Source: Candidatus Neomarinimicrobiota bacterium (GTDB lineage: Bacteria; Fidelibacterota; Fidelibacteria; Fidelibacterales; Fidelibacteraceae). From it: DNA of 64,000 nucleotides. The translations under genes were made by a program, and so were the position numbers. The notes below the pieces were generated by a model. That model was not told where the DNA came from, did not search any database, and saw only the letters and a list, made by a program, of their open reading frames with translations. Below, one piece after another: positions 1 through 8,916 of this stretch; the first letter of the stretch is position 1; every line of letters starts with the position of its first letter. The stretch is from assembly GCA_021157965.1 (NCBI GenBank), contig JAGGVO010000012.1, positions 113,115-177,114 of the forward strand. Reading direction: 5' to 3'.

Positions 1-152
1 ACTGTTTTCATATCCTCCAGTGCCCCGCTCTTTTCAGCAGAATGGCGACCAGTGACAATCAGGGCTTTTTGTCCCAGTTCACTTATGGAATATGTATTTT
101 CTTTCAGACAGTTCCGACCCCAGAAAAGGCGGACCGGCATATAAGAATTCAT
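1..152 (-). CDS. Iron-containing alcohol dehydrogenase, N-terminal fragment
   Basis: This is the first 50 codons of a gene that runs off the left edge. The translation contains [16 protein letters not shown], then QKALIVTGRHSAEKSGAL. That is the characteristic N-terminal glycerol/Fe-alcohol dehydrogenase pattern: a strand ending in a Gly, followed by the 'ALIVTG..S..KSG' nucleotide-binding strand. The family is NAD(P)-dependent and metal-dependent and interconverts alcohols with aldehydes or ketones in the cytoplasm. The chosen ATG (first base 152) overlaps the lolD stop in an ATGA, which implies translational coupling; an in-frame ATG at 158 is the alternative. Metal ligands lie outside the window, so substrate and activity cannot be judged. 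It is the last visible gene of the leftward operon. Confidence 0.8.
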   Translation of the reverse strand, partial: MNSYMPVRLFWGRNCLKENTYSISELGQKALIVTGRHSAEKSGALEDMKT

Positions 153-856
153 AAGCATGAAACCAATTCTCCTTTTTTTTCAATCAGGGTTGCATCTTTC
201 AACAGGTATTGCCTTGAAGCAATGGCACCGATGGATTCATCGTGGGTTACTAAAAAGAAACACTGCTTAAAATCCCGGTTGATTTTTTGAAAAAGGTTCA
301 GTACCTGATTTCCGGTTTCCCGGTCCAGATTGCCTGTAGGTTCATCGGCAAAAATGATATCCGGTCGGGCGATCAATGCCCTGCAAATGGCTGCCCGTTG
401 CTTTTCACCTCCGGAAATTTCCGCCGGAAAATGATCCCGCCTTTCGACAATACCCAGGTAATCCATAAGTTCAAGCGCCTTTTTCAAAGCATGTGTCCGT
501 GATTCTCCGGCAATCATAAGGGGCATGGCCACATTTTCACAAATGGAAAATTCAGGCAGGAGATAGTGGAACTGAAAAACAAACCCGATATGTTTCCGTC
601 TAAATTCCGCCAGTTCGGATTCCTTCAAACAAACCGTATCGATCCCGTGAATCAAAACATGTCCCGTATCCGGCGCGTCCATCGTTCCCAGTATATTTAA
701 AAATGTGGATTTCCCCGAACCGGACACTCCCATGAGGGAGACGAAATCGCCGGGGTAAAGCTTTAAGGATACATCATCCAGAATGAGAAGGGTATCTGAT
801 CCGGATCGGTAGGTTTTCCGAATGCCATAGGCATTCAATATGTGTTTTTCCGTCAT
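149..856 (-). CDS. lolD: Lipoprotein-releasing system ATP-binding protein LolD
   Basis: ABC ATPase of 235 residues that powers extraction of outer-membrane lipoproteins from the inner membrane for hand-over to LolA. Walker [10 protein letters not shown] is at 43-51, the Q-loop segment [12 protein letters not shown] at about 92-103 (typical of the LolD/MacB/FtsE group), the signature ISGGEKQ at 147-153 (Ile replaces the usual Leu), Walker B IIFADE at 167-172, and a THDE switch histidine near 210. The two upstream genes on the same strand are FtsX-type permeases ending 3 bp before it, giving a complete lolE-lolC-lolD set, which decides LolD over a generic MacB-like ATPase. Its stop overlaps the Fe-ADH start. 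Confidence 0.93.
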   Translation of the reverse strand: MTEKHILNAYGIRKTYRSGSDTLLILDDVSLKLYPGDFVSLMGVSGSGKSTFLNILGTMDAPDTGHVLIHGIDTVCLKESELAEFRRKHIGFVFQFHYLLPEFSICENVAMPLMIAGESRTHALKKALELMDYLGIVERRDHFPAEISGGEKQRAAICRALIARPDIIFADEPTGNLDRETGNQVLNLFQKINRDFKQCFFLVTHDESIGAIASRQYLLKDATLIEKKGELVSCL

Positions 857-859
857 AGG

Positions 860-2077
860 CTACATCTTTACTTTAATTGAATCCAGGGGTTTTAATTTGA
901 CGGACTGCCGCGCAGGCAGGAGTCCGGCAAGTGATATGATGGCAATCAGCACCAGAATAGTTAAAATCACATCCGGCAGCATAACCCGGACGGGGAGATA
1001 GGTGATGAAATATACATCCTGGGGTAGTTTAATAAAGGGACGGAACTGTTGCCAAAGCAAAAGGGGCAGGGAACCCAAAAGGCCGATCAGCATGCCAATA
1101 CCTCCGGTAATCCAGGACAATATAAAATAGATCCTGAAGGCATCTTTATCCTGGAGTCCCATACTTTTTAAAATGCCGATTTCCCACTTTTTCTCCAGCA
1201 GAAGCATGATCAGGGAGCTGACAAGATTGAATCCTGCCAGGAGAATAATCAGATTCAGGACAAGGAACGTCCCTTTTTTCTCCATTTCCATGGCGGCAAA
1301 GAGTTCACGGTGTTCCTCCTGCCAGGGAATGCAGGGAATGTTATCCGGTAACAGAGCAGAAATCTTCTCCCGGGCATCCGGATCTTCAGAGCGGACATAT
1401 ATCTCATGCCATCCGGGATCATCAAGAAAATATTGCATATCCTGAAGATGGATCAGTCCAAGCATATCATCATAATTAAAGACATTCACGTCAAAAGTGT
1501 TTTTCAAAACAGCTTTTAAAATCGGGGCGGAAAAACTTTCGATATCGATGGGACTGATGAGTGTCACCGTATCTCCAATCGTCACGCCCAGGTCATAAGC
1601 CAGGCCGCTTCCCAGAATAATTTCAGGAAAATCGGTTCGGGTAATATCATCCGTCAAAAAACCTTTATAAGCGAGGTAAGGACTCATTCTCATCATGGTA
1701 TCGAAAGTTTTCGGGTGGATTCCTTTCAATTGAATAAGGCGCTGTTTCGTTCCGGAAGCGATCACTTTCCGGTTCATCACCGGCATAAAAGTGTCTTCAG
1801 GAAACTGATGTTCCAGATCTTTCAACAATTCCTCTTGTTCTTCAGCCGTCAGGCTCCGGACATGAATTTTCAGATCCGGTTCCATATCACGGGTCCTCTG
1901 GGTAATCACTCCCTTAAAACCATTCAAAACGCTCATGGACACGAGAATCGCCATGGTTCCGACGGCTACTCCTACCAGTGTGATCAGGGAGGTAGCAGAA
2001 GCCATCCCCACCTTTCGGCGGGTTCTGAAATAACGAAAGGCAATGAGAAAATCTGTTTTCAGGGATTGCTTATTCAT
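860..2077 (-). CDS. lolC: Lipoprotein-releasing system permease LolC/LolE family (second permease)
   Basis: Integral inner-membrane protein of 405 residues in the FtsX/MacB permease family. One transmembrane (TM) helix lies near residues 25-50 (LITLVGVAVGTMAILVSMSVL). A large periplasmic domain of about 220 residues follows, then three C-terminal helices from about 270 to the end (LVLNLIILLAGFNLVSSLIMLL, then IYFILSWITGGIGMLIG). This is the LolC/LolE topology. The start ATG overlaps the stop of the preceding lolE-like gene by 8 bp (ATGAATAA), so the two are coupled, and lolD follows 3 bp downstream. Which permease is LolC and which LolE cannot be settled by eye, because the paralogues are similar and many FCB genomes use one pair of near-equivalent proteins. 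Confidence 0.88.
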   Translation of the reverse strand: MNKQSLKTDFLIAFRYFRTRRKVGMASATSLITLVGVAVGTMAILVSMSVLNGFKGVITQRTRDMEPDLKIHVRSLTAEEQEELLKDLEHQFPEDTFMPVMNRKVIASGTKQRLIQLKGIHPKTFDTMMRMSPYLAYKGFLTDDITRTDFPEIILGSGLAYDLGVTIGDTVTLISPIDIESFSAPILKAVLKNTFDVNVFNYDDMLGLIHLQDMQYFLDDPGWHEIYVRSEDPDAREKISALLPDNIPCIPWQEEHRELFAAMEMEKKGTFLVLNLIILLAGFNLVSSLIMLLLEKKWEIGILKSMGLQDKDAFRIYFILSWITGGIGMLIGLLGSLPLLLWQQFRPFIKLPQDVYFITYLPVRVMLPDVILTILVLIAIISLAGLLPARQSVKLKPLDSIKVKM

Positions 2078-3278
2078 ATCGCAATATTTCTACCGGTTTC
2101 ACGGCTGATGCTTTCGCCGCCGGATAAAAAGATGAAACAAGGGCCAAAACAATGGCAGTGCCCATGACAATCAGAGCAATAAGGGGATTGATGGAAACAG
2201 GCACACGATCAATGAAGTAGACATCGGACGAAATAGTGAACCACCCAAAAGTCATCTGTCCCCATTCAATAAAAAGGGATAAAAGTACCCCCAGTATAGA
2301 CCCCGTTAATGAGATAATCAGTCCGTCCATCAGAAAAAGTTTCTTTATACGCCGGGATGCCATCCCCATAGATTTCAATACCGCAATCTCCTTTTCCTTC
2401 ACCAGGACGATCATTACCAGAGTGGAAATGATATTCACAGCCGCCACCAGGGCAATTAATCCAAAGATCAGGATAATGGGGAGTTTTTGTGTTTCAAGCC
2501 ATCTGAAAAGAGTATAGTGCCGGTCCTTCCAGCTGACACTGTAATAGGGATAGGGCAGTTTATCCACAATGGCATTACTGACCCATTCCGTAACCTTTGT
2601 ATCATCCAGCAGTATCTGATAGCCGGAAATCCGACCGGGCACTGTCAGAAAAGACTGCCCTAAATCCAGTCCGCCGTAGGCCAGAGATTTATCATACTCA
2701 GAGATCCCCGTGGAAAAAATCCCGGTAACAAGCGCCGCTTGTATTCGTGCCGGATTTGTGGGGGAGGGCAATCCTTTGATGAGAAGCAGGTCCACAGTAT
2801 CGCCGAGTGACACACCCAGGATATCCGAAACGCCTTTTCCAAGATAAATTCCGTCTCCGGAGAAATCGACACTCCCGGCCCATGGTTTTTTGGACGGCAT
2901 GAGGATGCGGCGAAAATCTTCCTCTTCCATGCATTCGAATAAAATGCCCTCGGACCGGTCCTGATACCGGATGATAATTTCTTCATCCAGATAAGGTGCA
3001 ACAATCTGTATATGTGGAATGGTTAAGAGATTTTGTGTGAGGGATGTATCACTCCGGAAAAAAGAATCACGGAGATTAGATATCCGCAGATGGGCATCAA
3101 ATCCCGTAATTTTTTCAATCATGTTTTCTTCAAAACCATTGAGGATACCGGCCGTGATCGTAAGGGCCGCCGTACCGATTACCATCCCCGTAACCGCCAG
3201 GGTACGGATAAAGGGGATAAAGCGATTGCCCCGTGAACGAATAAGGCTTCGATACGCCAAAAAAAATTCAAATTTCAA
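2070..3278 (-). CDS. lolE: Lipoprotein-releasing system permease LolC/LolE family (first permease)
   Basis: FtsX-type permease of 402 residues, partner of the next gene and of lolD. It has an N-terminal helix at about 25-48 (FIRTLAVTGMVIGTAALTITAGIL), a periplasmic domain, and three C-terminal helices (PIILIFGLIALVAAVNIISTLVMIV; LIISLTGSILGVLLSLFI; LIALIVMGTAIVLALVSSFYPA). The frame opens with TTG at 3278. No ATG is available before conserved sequence begins, and no good Shine-Dalgarno (SD) sequence precedes it. It lies 21 bp after lysS, so translation probably depends on ribosomes leaving lysS. It overlaps the next permease by 8 bp. Confidence 0.87.
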   Translation of the reverse strand: MKFEFFLAYRSLIRSRGNRFIPFIRTLAVTGMVIGTAALTITAGILNGFEENMIEKITGFDAHLRISNLRDSFFRSDTSLTQNLLTIPHIQIVAPYLDEEIIIRYQDRSEGILFECMEEEDFRRILMPSKKPWAGSVDFSGDGIYLGKGVSDILGVSLGDTVDLLLIKGLPSPTNPARIQAALVTGIFSTGISEYDKSLAYGGLDLGQSFLTVPGRISGYQILLDDTKVTEWVSNAIVDKLPYPYYSVSWKDRHYTLFRWLETQKLPIILIFGLIALVAAVNIISTLVMIVLVKEKEIAVLKSMGMASRRIKKLFLMDGLIISLTGSILGVLLSLFIEWGQMTFGWFTISSDVYFIDRVPVSINPLIALIVMGTAIVLALVSSFYPAAKASAVKPVEILRYE

Positions 3279-3299
3279 ATGGTTTATCCGTTTTGGTTT

Positions 3300-4808
3300 T
3301 TAGGGATTTTCCGGTCGCATGGCCGGAAAGAGAATGACATCCTTAATGGAGGTCTGGCCGGTCATGAGCATCACGAGCCTGTCCAGACCGATGCCCACTC
3401 CTCCGGTCGGAGGCATCCCTGTTTCGACAGCCTGCAGAAAATCTTCATCCACCACTTGTGCTTCCAGATCACCCAATTCCCTGAGTTTTGCTTGACTTTC
3501 CAGCCGTTCCCGCTGATCCTCCGGATCATTCAGCTCTGAAAAGGCGTTGGCATATTCGTATCCGCCGATATAGAGTTCAAAACGCTCCACAAACCGTGTA
3601 TTCCCGTCACGCCTGGTTTTGGCCAAAGGTGAAATGGCTTTGGGATAATCAATCACAAAAGTGGGATTTATCAGCCGCGGTTCCACAAATTCACTGAATA
3701 ATTCATCGATCAACTGCCCGTAATTCCAGGCCGGATCAAAGTCCACATCCCGTTCCTTACAGAGTACTTTCAGTTCGGGAACATCATAGTCACGAATATC
3801 CTGCCCGAGGGATTCTTCAAAGAGATCAAACATGGCTTTCCGGGCAAAGGGACGGCTGAAATCCAGAGTTTCATCACCATACTTTAGAGTCAATCTGCCG
3901 GATTTCTCTGCAATGGTCCGGATGTAATCCTCCACCAGATCCATCATATATTCATAGTCCACATACGCTTCATAAAATTCTATCGCCGTAAATTCCGGGT
4001 TATGGGTCCGGTCCATCCCCTCATTCCGGAAATTTTTAGCAATTTCATAGACCTTTTCAAAGCCACCGATAATTAAGCGTTTCAAATAGAGTTCGTCAGC
4101 AATTCTCAGGTAAAAATCCGTATCCAGTGCATTGTGGTGTGTTATAAAGGGGCGGGCGCTTGCTCCCCCGTAGATGGGCTGAAGAACCGGCGTTTCTACT
4201 TCCAGATAGCCCCGTGCGTCAAAAAACTCCCGGGTCCAACGCATGATATTTGCCCTCTGGATAAAAACCTCCCGGACCGCCGGATTGACAATCAGATCCA
4301 GATAGCGTTTCCGGTACCGGAGTTCCTTGTCACTGAAGGCATCGTGAAGCACACCGTCTTTTTCCTTCACAATGGGCAGGGGACGGATATTTTTACTTAA
4401 AAGCGTCAGGTTGTCCCCTTTAACCGTTACCTCTCCGGTCCGGGTTTTCATTACCACACCTTTCACACCGATAAAATCACCGATATCCAGCATTTTAAAT
4501 ACGGTATAGGATTCATCGCCGATGTCCCGTTGGGAGAGATAGAGTTGAATTTTCCCTTTGGCATCCATAATATGGGCAAAGCTGGCTTTTCCCATGATCC
4601 GGACAGACATAATCCGGCCGGCAACCGAGACTTGTTGATTCTCAAGGGATTCAAACTGTTCAACAATATCAGCTGATTTATGGCTTACGTCAAAGGCATA
4701 GGGATAGGGATTTACACCCATCTCCCGCAATTGACGGATTTTTTCTTTTCTCAGAGTTAAAATATCCTGGAGAGTGGAATGTTTTTTCTGATGCTCATTA
4801 CTACTCAT
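3300..4808 (-). CDS. lysS: Lysyl-tRNA synthetase, class II
   Basis: Charges tRNA-Lys with lysine in the cytoplasm. The 502-residue protein has the expected class II layout. An N-terminal OB-fold anticodon-binding domain occupies about 60-145 (VSVAGRIMSVRIMGKASF). The catalytic core follows, with motif 2 around FRNEGMDRTHNPEFT and motif 3 near the C terminus (GGVGIGLDRLVML). 'NPEFTAIEFYEAY' is typical of LysRS-II rather than AspRS or AsnRS. An AGGAG-like site precedes the ATG. It is packed between prfB and lolE in the same operon; prfB-lysS adjacency is common in bacteria. Confidence 0.96.
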   Translation of the reverse strand: MSSNEHQKKHSTLQDILTLRKEKIRQLREMGVNPYPYAFDVSHKSADIVEQFESLENQQVSVAGRIMSVRIMGKASFAHIMDAKGKIQLYLSQRDIGDESYTVFKMLDIGDFIGVKGVVMKTRTGEVTVKGDNLTLLSKNIRPLPIVKEKDGVLHDAFSDKELRYRKRYLDLIVNPAVREVFIQRANIMRWTREFFDARGYLEVETPVLQPIYGGASARPFITHHNALDTDFYLRIADELYLKRLIIGGFEKVYEIAKNFRNEGMDRTHNPEFTAIEFYEAYVDYEYMMDLVEDYIRTIAEKSGRLTLKYGDETLDFSRPFARKAMFDLFEESLGQDIRDYDVPELKVLCKERDVDFDPAWNYGQLIDELFSEFVEPRLINPTFVIDYPKAISPLAKTRRDGNTRFVERFELYIGGYEYANAFSELNDPEDQRERLESQAKLRELGDLEAQVVDEDFLQAVETGMPPTGGVGIGLDRLVMLMTGQTSIKDVILFPAMRPENP

Positions 4809-4823
4809 TTAAATTGCTCCTGT

Positions 4824-5933
4824 CTAATCATCCCGTTGACTGTGAGAATAGGCCAGCCAGGCATTGACAAACCCGTCCAGATCCCCGTCCATCACTGCCT
4901 GAATGTTCCCGGTTTCGTATTTGGTCCGGTTGTCTTTAACCAGGGTATAAGGCTGAAAAACATACGATCGAATCTGGCTGCCCCAGCCGATTTCCATTTT
5001 ATCTTTTTCCAGATCGGCTTTTTTACTTTTCTCTTCCTCCTTTTTCAGTTGATACAGGCGGGATTTGAGGATTTTCATGGCCATTTCTTTGTTTTTATGC
5101 TGGGACCGTTCATTCTGGCAGGTTGAAACAATACCCGTGGGGATATGGGTAATCCGGATGGCCGAATCGGTTTTGTTCACATGCTGTCCGCCCGCACCGC
5201 TGGCGCGATAGGTGTCGATACGTAAATCTTTGGGATTGATGTCAACATCTATTTCGTCGTCCACTTCGGGGTAGACAAACACAGAAGCAAAACTTGTATG
5301 CCGCCGGGCATTGGAATCGAAGGGAGAAATACGGACCAATCTGTGCACTCCGGTTTCAGCAGAAAGATATCCATAGGCATAGGGACCCTTGACTTCTATT
5401 ACCGCCTCTTTGATTCCGGCTTCGTCACCGGGCTGATAATTAAGAACCGTATATTCAAATCCCCGTTTTTCAAACCAGCGCGTATACATGCGAAACAGCA
5501 TATCCGCCCAATCCTGAGACTCGGTCCCTCCCGCCCCGGGATGAATTACAAAAATGGCATTCTTTTTATCGTGTTCGCCCGACAGGAGTTTTTCGGTTTC
5601 CAGCGAGGTAATTTCATCCTCCAGTTTATCCAGGATTGCAGGGAGCTCCTCTAAAAGGTCCGGATCCTCGTCTGCCATCATGAAATGGAGATCCGCATCT
5701 TCCCGGAGTTCAAGGATGGTATTCCACCGTTTGATTTCGTATTCCAGGTCGGAAATTTCTTTGGTTATTTTTTGGGCTCTCAGGTTATCCTGCCAAAAAT
5801 CCGGATCCATCGTTTTATCCCTGAGCTCTTTGATCCGCTCATTTTTTCTTTCCAGGTCGATATATCCGGCAACTTCCCCGATTTTATCCTTCAGTGTTTC
5901 AAAACGCTCTGAAAGCTGCTCCCGGGTTTGCAT
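4824..5933 (-). CDS. prfB: Peptide chain release factor 2 (no programmed frameshift)
   Basis: RF2 recognises UGA and UAA and triggers peptidyl-tRNA hydrolysis. The 369-residue protein has the GGQ motif in GAGGQHVNKTDSAIR and the RF2-type codon-reading tripeptide SPF (RISPFDSNARRHTSF). In most bacteria prfB carries an in-frame UGA with a +1 frameshift near codon 25 ('LRGYLDYD-stop'). Here the equivalent stretch (VAGYIDLERKNERIKEL, from residue 21) is read straight through in one frame with no UGA, so this copy lacks the autoregulatory frameshift. A GGAGGA lies unusually far (about 13 nt) upstream of the ATG. It sits between ackA and lysS. Confidence 0.95.
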   Translation of the reverse strand: MQTREQLSERFETLKDKIGEVAGYIDLERKNERIKELRDKTMDPDFWQDNLRAQKITKEISDLEYEIKRWNTILELREDADLHFMMADEDPDLLEELPAILDKLEDEITSLETEKLLSGEHDKKNAIFVIHPGAGGTESQDWADMLFRMYTRWFEKRGFEYTVLNYQPGDEAGIKEAVIEVKGPYAYGYLSAETGVHRLVRISPFDSNARRHTSFASVFVYPEVDDEIDVDINPKDLRIDTYRASGAGGQHVNKTDSAIRITHIPTGIVSTCQNERSQHKNKEMAMKILKSRLYQLKKEEEKSKKADLEKDKMEIGWGSQIRSYVFQPYTLVKDNRTKYETGNIQAVMDGDLDGFVNAWLAYSHSQRDD

Positions 5934-5961
5934 AATCTTTTTTTTATCCTCCTATATAAGA

Positions 5962-5982
5962 ATGCTCAGGCAAGCTGAGCAT
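5962..5982 (-). promoter_or_regulatory. Hairpin in the ackA-prfB intergenic region
   Basis: A perfect 8-bp inverted repeat, ATGCTCAG / CTGAGCAT, with a 5-nt loop lies in the 110-bp gap between the ackA stop and the prfB start. Read on the transcribed (minus) strand it is followed by TTCTTATAT, not a clean U-run, and then by the prfB ribosome-binding region. It could be a weak terminator or attenuator, or an mRNA processing or stability element controlling prfB. Confidence 0.45.
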
Positions 5983-6043
5983 CACACAGACAACAATACC
6001 TTGTAATATTTCCGACTCAGCGTGGAAATTTAAGGAAAAGTGA

Positions 6044-7258
6044 TCATTCTGTAAAGCGTTTCGATACGATAGCTTCCGTATCCAGGGCTATGACCAGTTC
6101 TTCGTTTGTGGGTATCACAGTCACTTTCACGGGTGCATCGGGAGAATTGATTTCACCCTGCTTTCCCCGGATCATGGATTCATTCAGGGATTCATCCAGG
6201 CGAATACCCATGAATTCAAGTCCTTCCAGGGCTCCTTTCCGGGTAAGGGGACCGTTTTCACCGATACCTCCGGTAAAAATGATGCCGTCCACACCTCCCA
6301 TGGCTCCGGCATAAGCAGCAATATACTTTTTTAGTCGGTAATTGTAAACATTCATCGCCAGGATTGCCCGTTCATCGCCTTTTTTCATAGCTTCTTCAAT
6401 GTCGCGCATATCGCTTGACAAGCCGGAAATCCCCAGCATGCCGCCGTGCTTATTCAGCAGATTATTGAGATCACTGACATCCAGATCCTCTTTCGCGGCA
6501 ATTTGCAGGATGACCCCCGGATCCACGTCACCGGAGCGGGTCCCCATTACAAGCCCTTCAAGGGGAGTAAAGCCCATGGATGTATCAATGGATTTACCGT
6601 ATTGAACAGCCGCTACCGAGGCGCCGTTTCCCAGGTGACAGGAAATAAGCTTCAGGGATGAGATATCTTTATTGTACATCCGGGCAAATTCCTGGGATAC
6701 GTAACGATGTGATGTCCCGTGAAAACCGTAACGGCGGATACCGTACCGCTTATAAAGTTCATAAGGGATCCCGTAAATATAGGCATAATCGGGCATCGTT
6801 GAATGAAAAGCCGTATCGAATACACCCACCATGGGCGTGTTCCCCAGGTGAGCCCTGGCTGCCAGGACACCCTTGATATTGGGGGGATTGTGAAGGGGGG
6901 CAAGATCGATGCACTCATTCAGAACATCCATCACCTCATCGGTGATAAGTATGCTGGCCTTGAAATGCTCACCACCGTGGACCAGCCGGTGTCCGACAGC
7001 ATCAATTTCATCCAGGGATTTAATCACTCCGTGTTTTTCGCTGGTCAGAGCCGCCAGAATATATTCCAGCGCCTGAGAGTGTTCGAAAATCTCCCCGAAG
7101 AGATTAATTTTATGACCATCTTCGCGGCTTTGTTTTAATGAGCTGTTGCTCAGTCCGATCCGATCCACCAGTCCTTTGGCGAGAGATATACCAGCCTTTG
7201 TATCAATGAGCTGGTATTTAATGGAAGAACTTCCGGAGTTAATAACAAGTACTTTCAT
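6044..7258 (-). CDS. ackA: Acetate kinase
   Basis: Interconverts acetyl-phosphate plus ADP with acetate plus ATP, the substrate-level phosphorylation step of acetate fermentation. The 404-residue protein starts MKVLVINSGSSSIKYQL, the acetokinase phosphate-1 signature. It continues with GHRLVHGGE, the catalytic region VFDTAFHSTMPDYAYIYGIP, the RYGFHGTSHRYV signature, HLGNGASVAA, DTSMGFTPLEGLVMGTRSGDVDP and FTGGIGENG. All the expected blocks of the acetate/sugar kinase family are present and the length is normal. No phosphotransacetylase is adjacent. It follows the hydroxyacyl-CoA dehydrogenase by 14 bp, so the two are probably co-transcribed. Confidence 0.96.
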   Translation of the reverse strand: MKVLVINSGSSSIKYQLIDTKAGISLAKGLVDRIGLSNSSLKQSREDGHKINLFGEIFEHSQALEYILAALTSEKHGVIKSLDEIDAVGHRLVHGGEHFKASILITDEVMDVLNECIDLAPLHNPPNIKGVLAARAHLGNTPMVGVFDTAFHSTMPDYAYIYGIPYELYKRYGIRRYGFHGTSHRYVSQEFARMYNKDISSLKLISCHLGNGASVAAVQYGKSIDTSMGFTPLEGLVMGTRSGDVDPGVILQIAAKEDLDVSDLNNLLNKHGGMLGISGLSSDMRDIEEAMKKGDERAILAMNVYNYRLKKYIAAYAGAMGGVDGIIFTGGIGENGPLTRKGALEGLEFMGIRLDESLNESMIRGKQGEINSPDAPVKVTVIPTNEELVIALDTEAIVSKRFTE

Positions 7259-7272
7259 AAGAACTCTGCCTT

Positions 7273-8229
7273 TCAGAGTTTATTTTCTTTTATAAGTTTA
7301 CCTGATTCGTCATAGACATAAAATCCTTTACCGGTTTTAAGTCCGTAATGACCTGCCCGTACCAGTTTTTTCAGGATGGGACAAGGCCGGAATTTCAAAT
7401 CCCCCAATTCATGAAACAGAACATCCATACAGAAAAGAACGGAATCGAGTCCCATGCTATCGGCCAGTTCCAGGGGACCTTTACGGAGTTTATACCCCAG
7501 TTTTATGGCGGTATCTACACCCGTTATAGTGGCAACCCCTTCCATCACCACATGCATGGCTTCATTGATCATGGGCATGATAACCCGGGTGGTCACAAAA
7601 CCGGGATATTCATAGACTTCCACAGCCGTTTTACCCAGCTGTTCCACAAAATCGTGAATTTTCTTGTATGTTGTATCCGAAGTGTGGAGCCCGCGTACTA
7701 CTTCAGTAAGAGGAATTTTAGGTACAGGATTGACAAAATGGAGTCCCACCACCTTATCGGGACGTTTCGTAGCGTTGGCAAGTTCGGTAATCGACAACGT
7801 GGATGTACTGGTCACGAAAATGACTTTGGGGGATACATTGGAATCCAGTTTCTGAAAGATTTCCTGTTTCAGCTTGAGGTTTTCCGGAACGGCCTCAATG
7901 ACGAGATCAACGGAAGACACCGCATCAAAATCACCGGTGAACTGTGTTCGGGACGTAATCGCTTTCTTTTCGCCTTCCGTCATACGCCAGCGGTTGATTT
8001 CGTCCCGCATTTCGGCAAACATCAATTCCCGGGCTTTATGAGCTTCCTCCTCATTTTTTTCCACGGCAAGCACACTAATGCCCTTGGAGGCAATGGCCCA
8101 GGTGAGTCCCCGACCGATAACGCCCTGACCGATAATTGCCACGGAATTAATCGAGTTTTTGTCTGATGAAGACATCTGATCCAGCTTATCCTGACTAATC
8201 AGTTCATCCAATTTCCCATTATTTGTCAC
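7273..8229 (-). CDS. 3-hydroxyacyl-CoA (3-hydroxybutyryl-CoA) dehydrogenase
   Basis: NAD(P)-dependent oxidoreductase interconverting L-3-hydroxyacyl-CoA and 3-ketoacyl-CoA. After a roughly 28-residue leader the Rossmann motif [13 protein letters not shown] appears. The catalytic histidine segment [19 protein letters not shown] comes next, then the C-terminal helical domain ([41 protein letters not shown]), the canonical HCDH order. Length (318) is slightly above the roughly 285 of Hbd because of the leader. The start is GTG with a strong AAGGAGG about 5 nt upstream. Its place beside ackA favours butyryl-CoA or amino-acid fermentation over fatty-acid oxidation, but no thiolase or crotonase is in the window. 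Confidence 0.9.
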   Translation of the reverse strand: MTNNGKLDELISQDKLDQMSSSDKNSINSVAIIGQGVIGRGLTWAIASKGISVLAVEKNEEEAHKARELMFAEMRDEINRWRMTEGEKKAITSRTQFTGDFDAVSSVDLVIEAVPENLKLKQEIFQKLDSNVSPKVIFVTSTSTLSITELANATKRPDKVVGLHFVNPVPKIPLTEVVRGLHTSDTTYKKIHDFVEQLGKTAVEVYEYPGFVTTRVIMPMINEAMHVVMEGVATITGVDTAIKLGYKLRKGPLELADSMGLDSVLFCMDVLFHELGDLKFRPCPILKKLVRAGHYGLKTGKGFYVYDESGKLIKENKL

Positions 8230-8328
8230 AATTCCTCCTTGTCCGGCAGATTATTTTAACGACGAAGCAATCGATGAAAACAAAGAGTGGTTCTGCCTTT
8301 ATCACTGTCCACAAGTATCATTAACATA

Positions 8329-8916
8329 TCATTCAGCCGTCGTGATTTCACGCCAGTGAATATAAAAATGAGAAACGGGAAAACCAACGACATTGAAATA
8401 GGATCCATCGATCCGGGAAACAAGGGGGATGGAAATATTCTGAATGCCATAGGCGCCTGCCTTGTCAAAGGGTTTGTTTACATCGACATAGCGTATTATT
8501 TCATCCTCTGTCAGGTCCCGGAAGGTGACATCCGTCTTTTCATATCCGGTATATTCCCTCTTTTTCAGGGGATAAAAAATGGATAAACCTGTTATGACGG
8601 TATGGGTCTTTCCGCTGAGAGTTTTCAGCATGCGGATGGCTTCGTCCCGGTTGGCAGGTTTTCCCAACAGAAGTCCTTTGTATGTGACAACGGTATCGGC
8701 TGAGACGATCACTTCCTTAGGAAACCGGAGTGATACATCCTTTCCCTTGGCATAGGCAGCCGCCATGGCAAAACGGACCGGATTTTTTTCTTCCAGTATT
8801 TCCTCCCGGAAACCGGATGGAAAAACCCGGACGGAAAAACCCATCTCTTTTAAAATATCTTTTCGCCGGGGGGATGCGGACGCAAGGACAATGGCAGGCA
8901 ATTTTGAAACACTCAT
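8329..8916 (-). CDS. maf: Maf-like nucleoside triphosphate pyrophosphatase
   Basis: Maf/Ham1-superfamily house-cleaning enzyme that hydrolyses non-canonical or modified NTPs to NMP and pyrophosphate; also linked to septum inhibition in Bacillus. The 195-residue protein shows all family blocks: LASASPRRKDIL at the N terminus, SADTVV, GKPANRDEA, a TGL segment, DKAGAYGIQ and GSYFNVVGFP. Its start overlaps the stop of porU by 4 bp. Co-transcription with a secretion sortase looks incidental. Substrate subgroup (dTTP/UTP or m7GTP) cannot be assigned by eye. Confidence 0.92.
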   Translation of the reverse strand: MSVSKLPAIVLASASPRRKDILKEMGFSVRVFPSGFREEILEEKNPVRFAMAAAYAKGKDVSLRFPKEVIVSADTVVTYKGLLLGKPANRDEAIRMLKTLSGKTHTVITGLSIFYPLKKREYTGYEKTDVTFRDLTEDEIIRYVDVNKPFDKAGAYGIQNISIPLVSRIDGSYFNVVGFPVSHFYIHWREITTAE

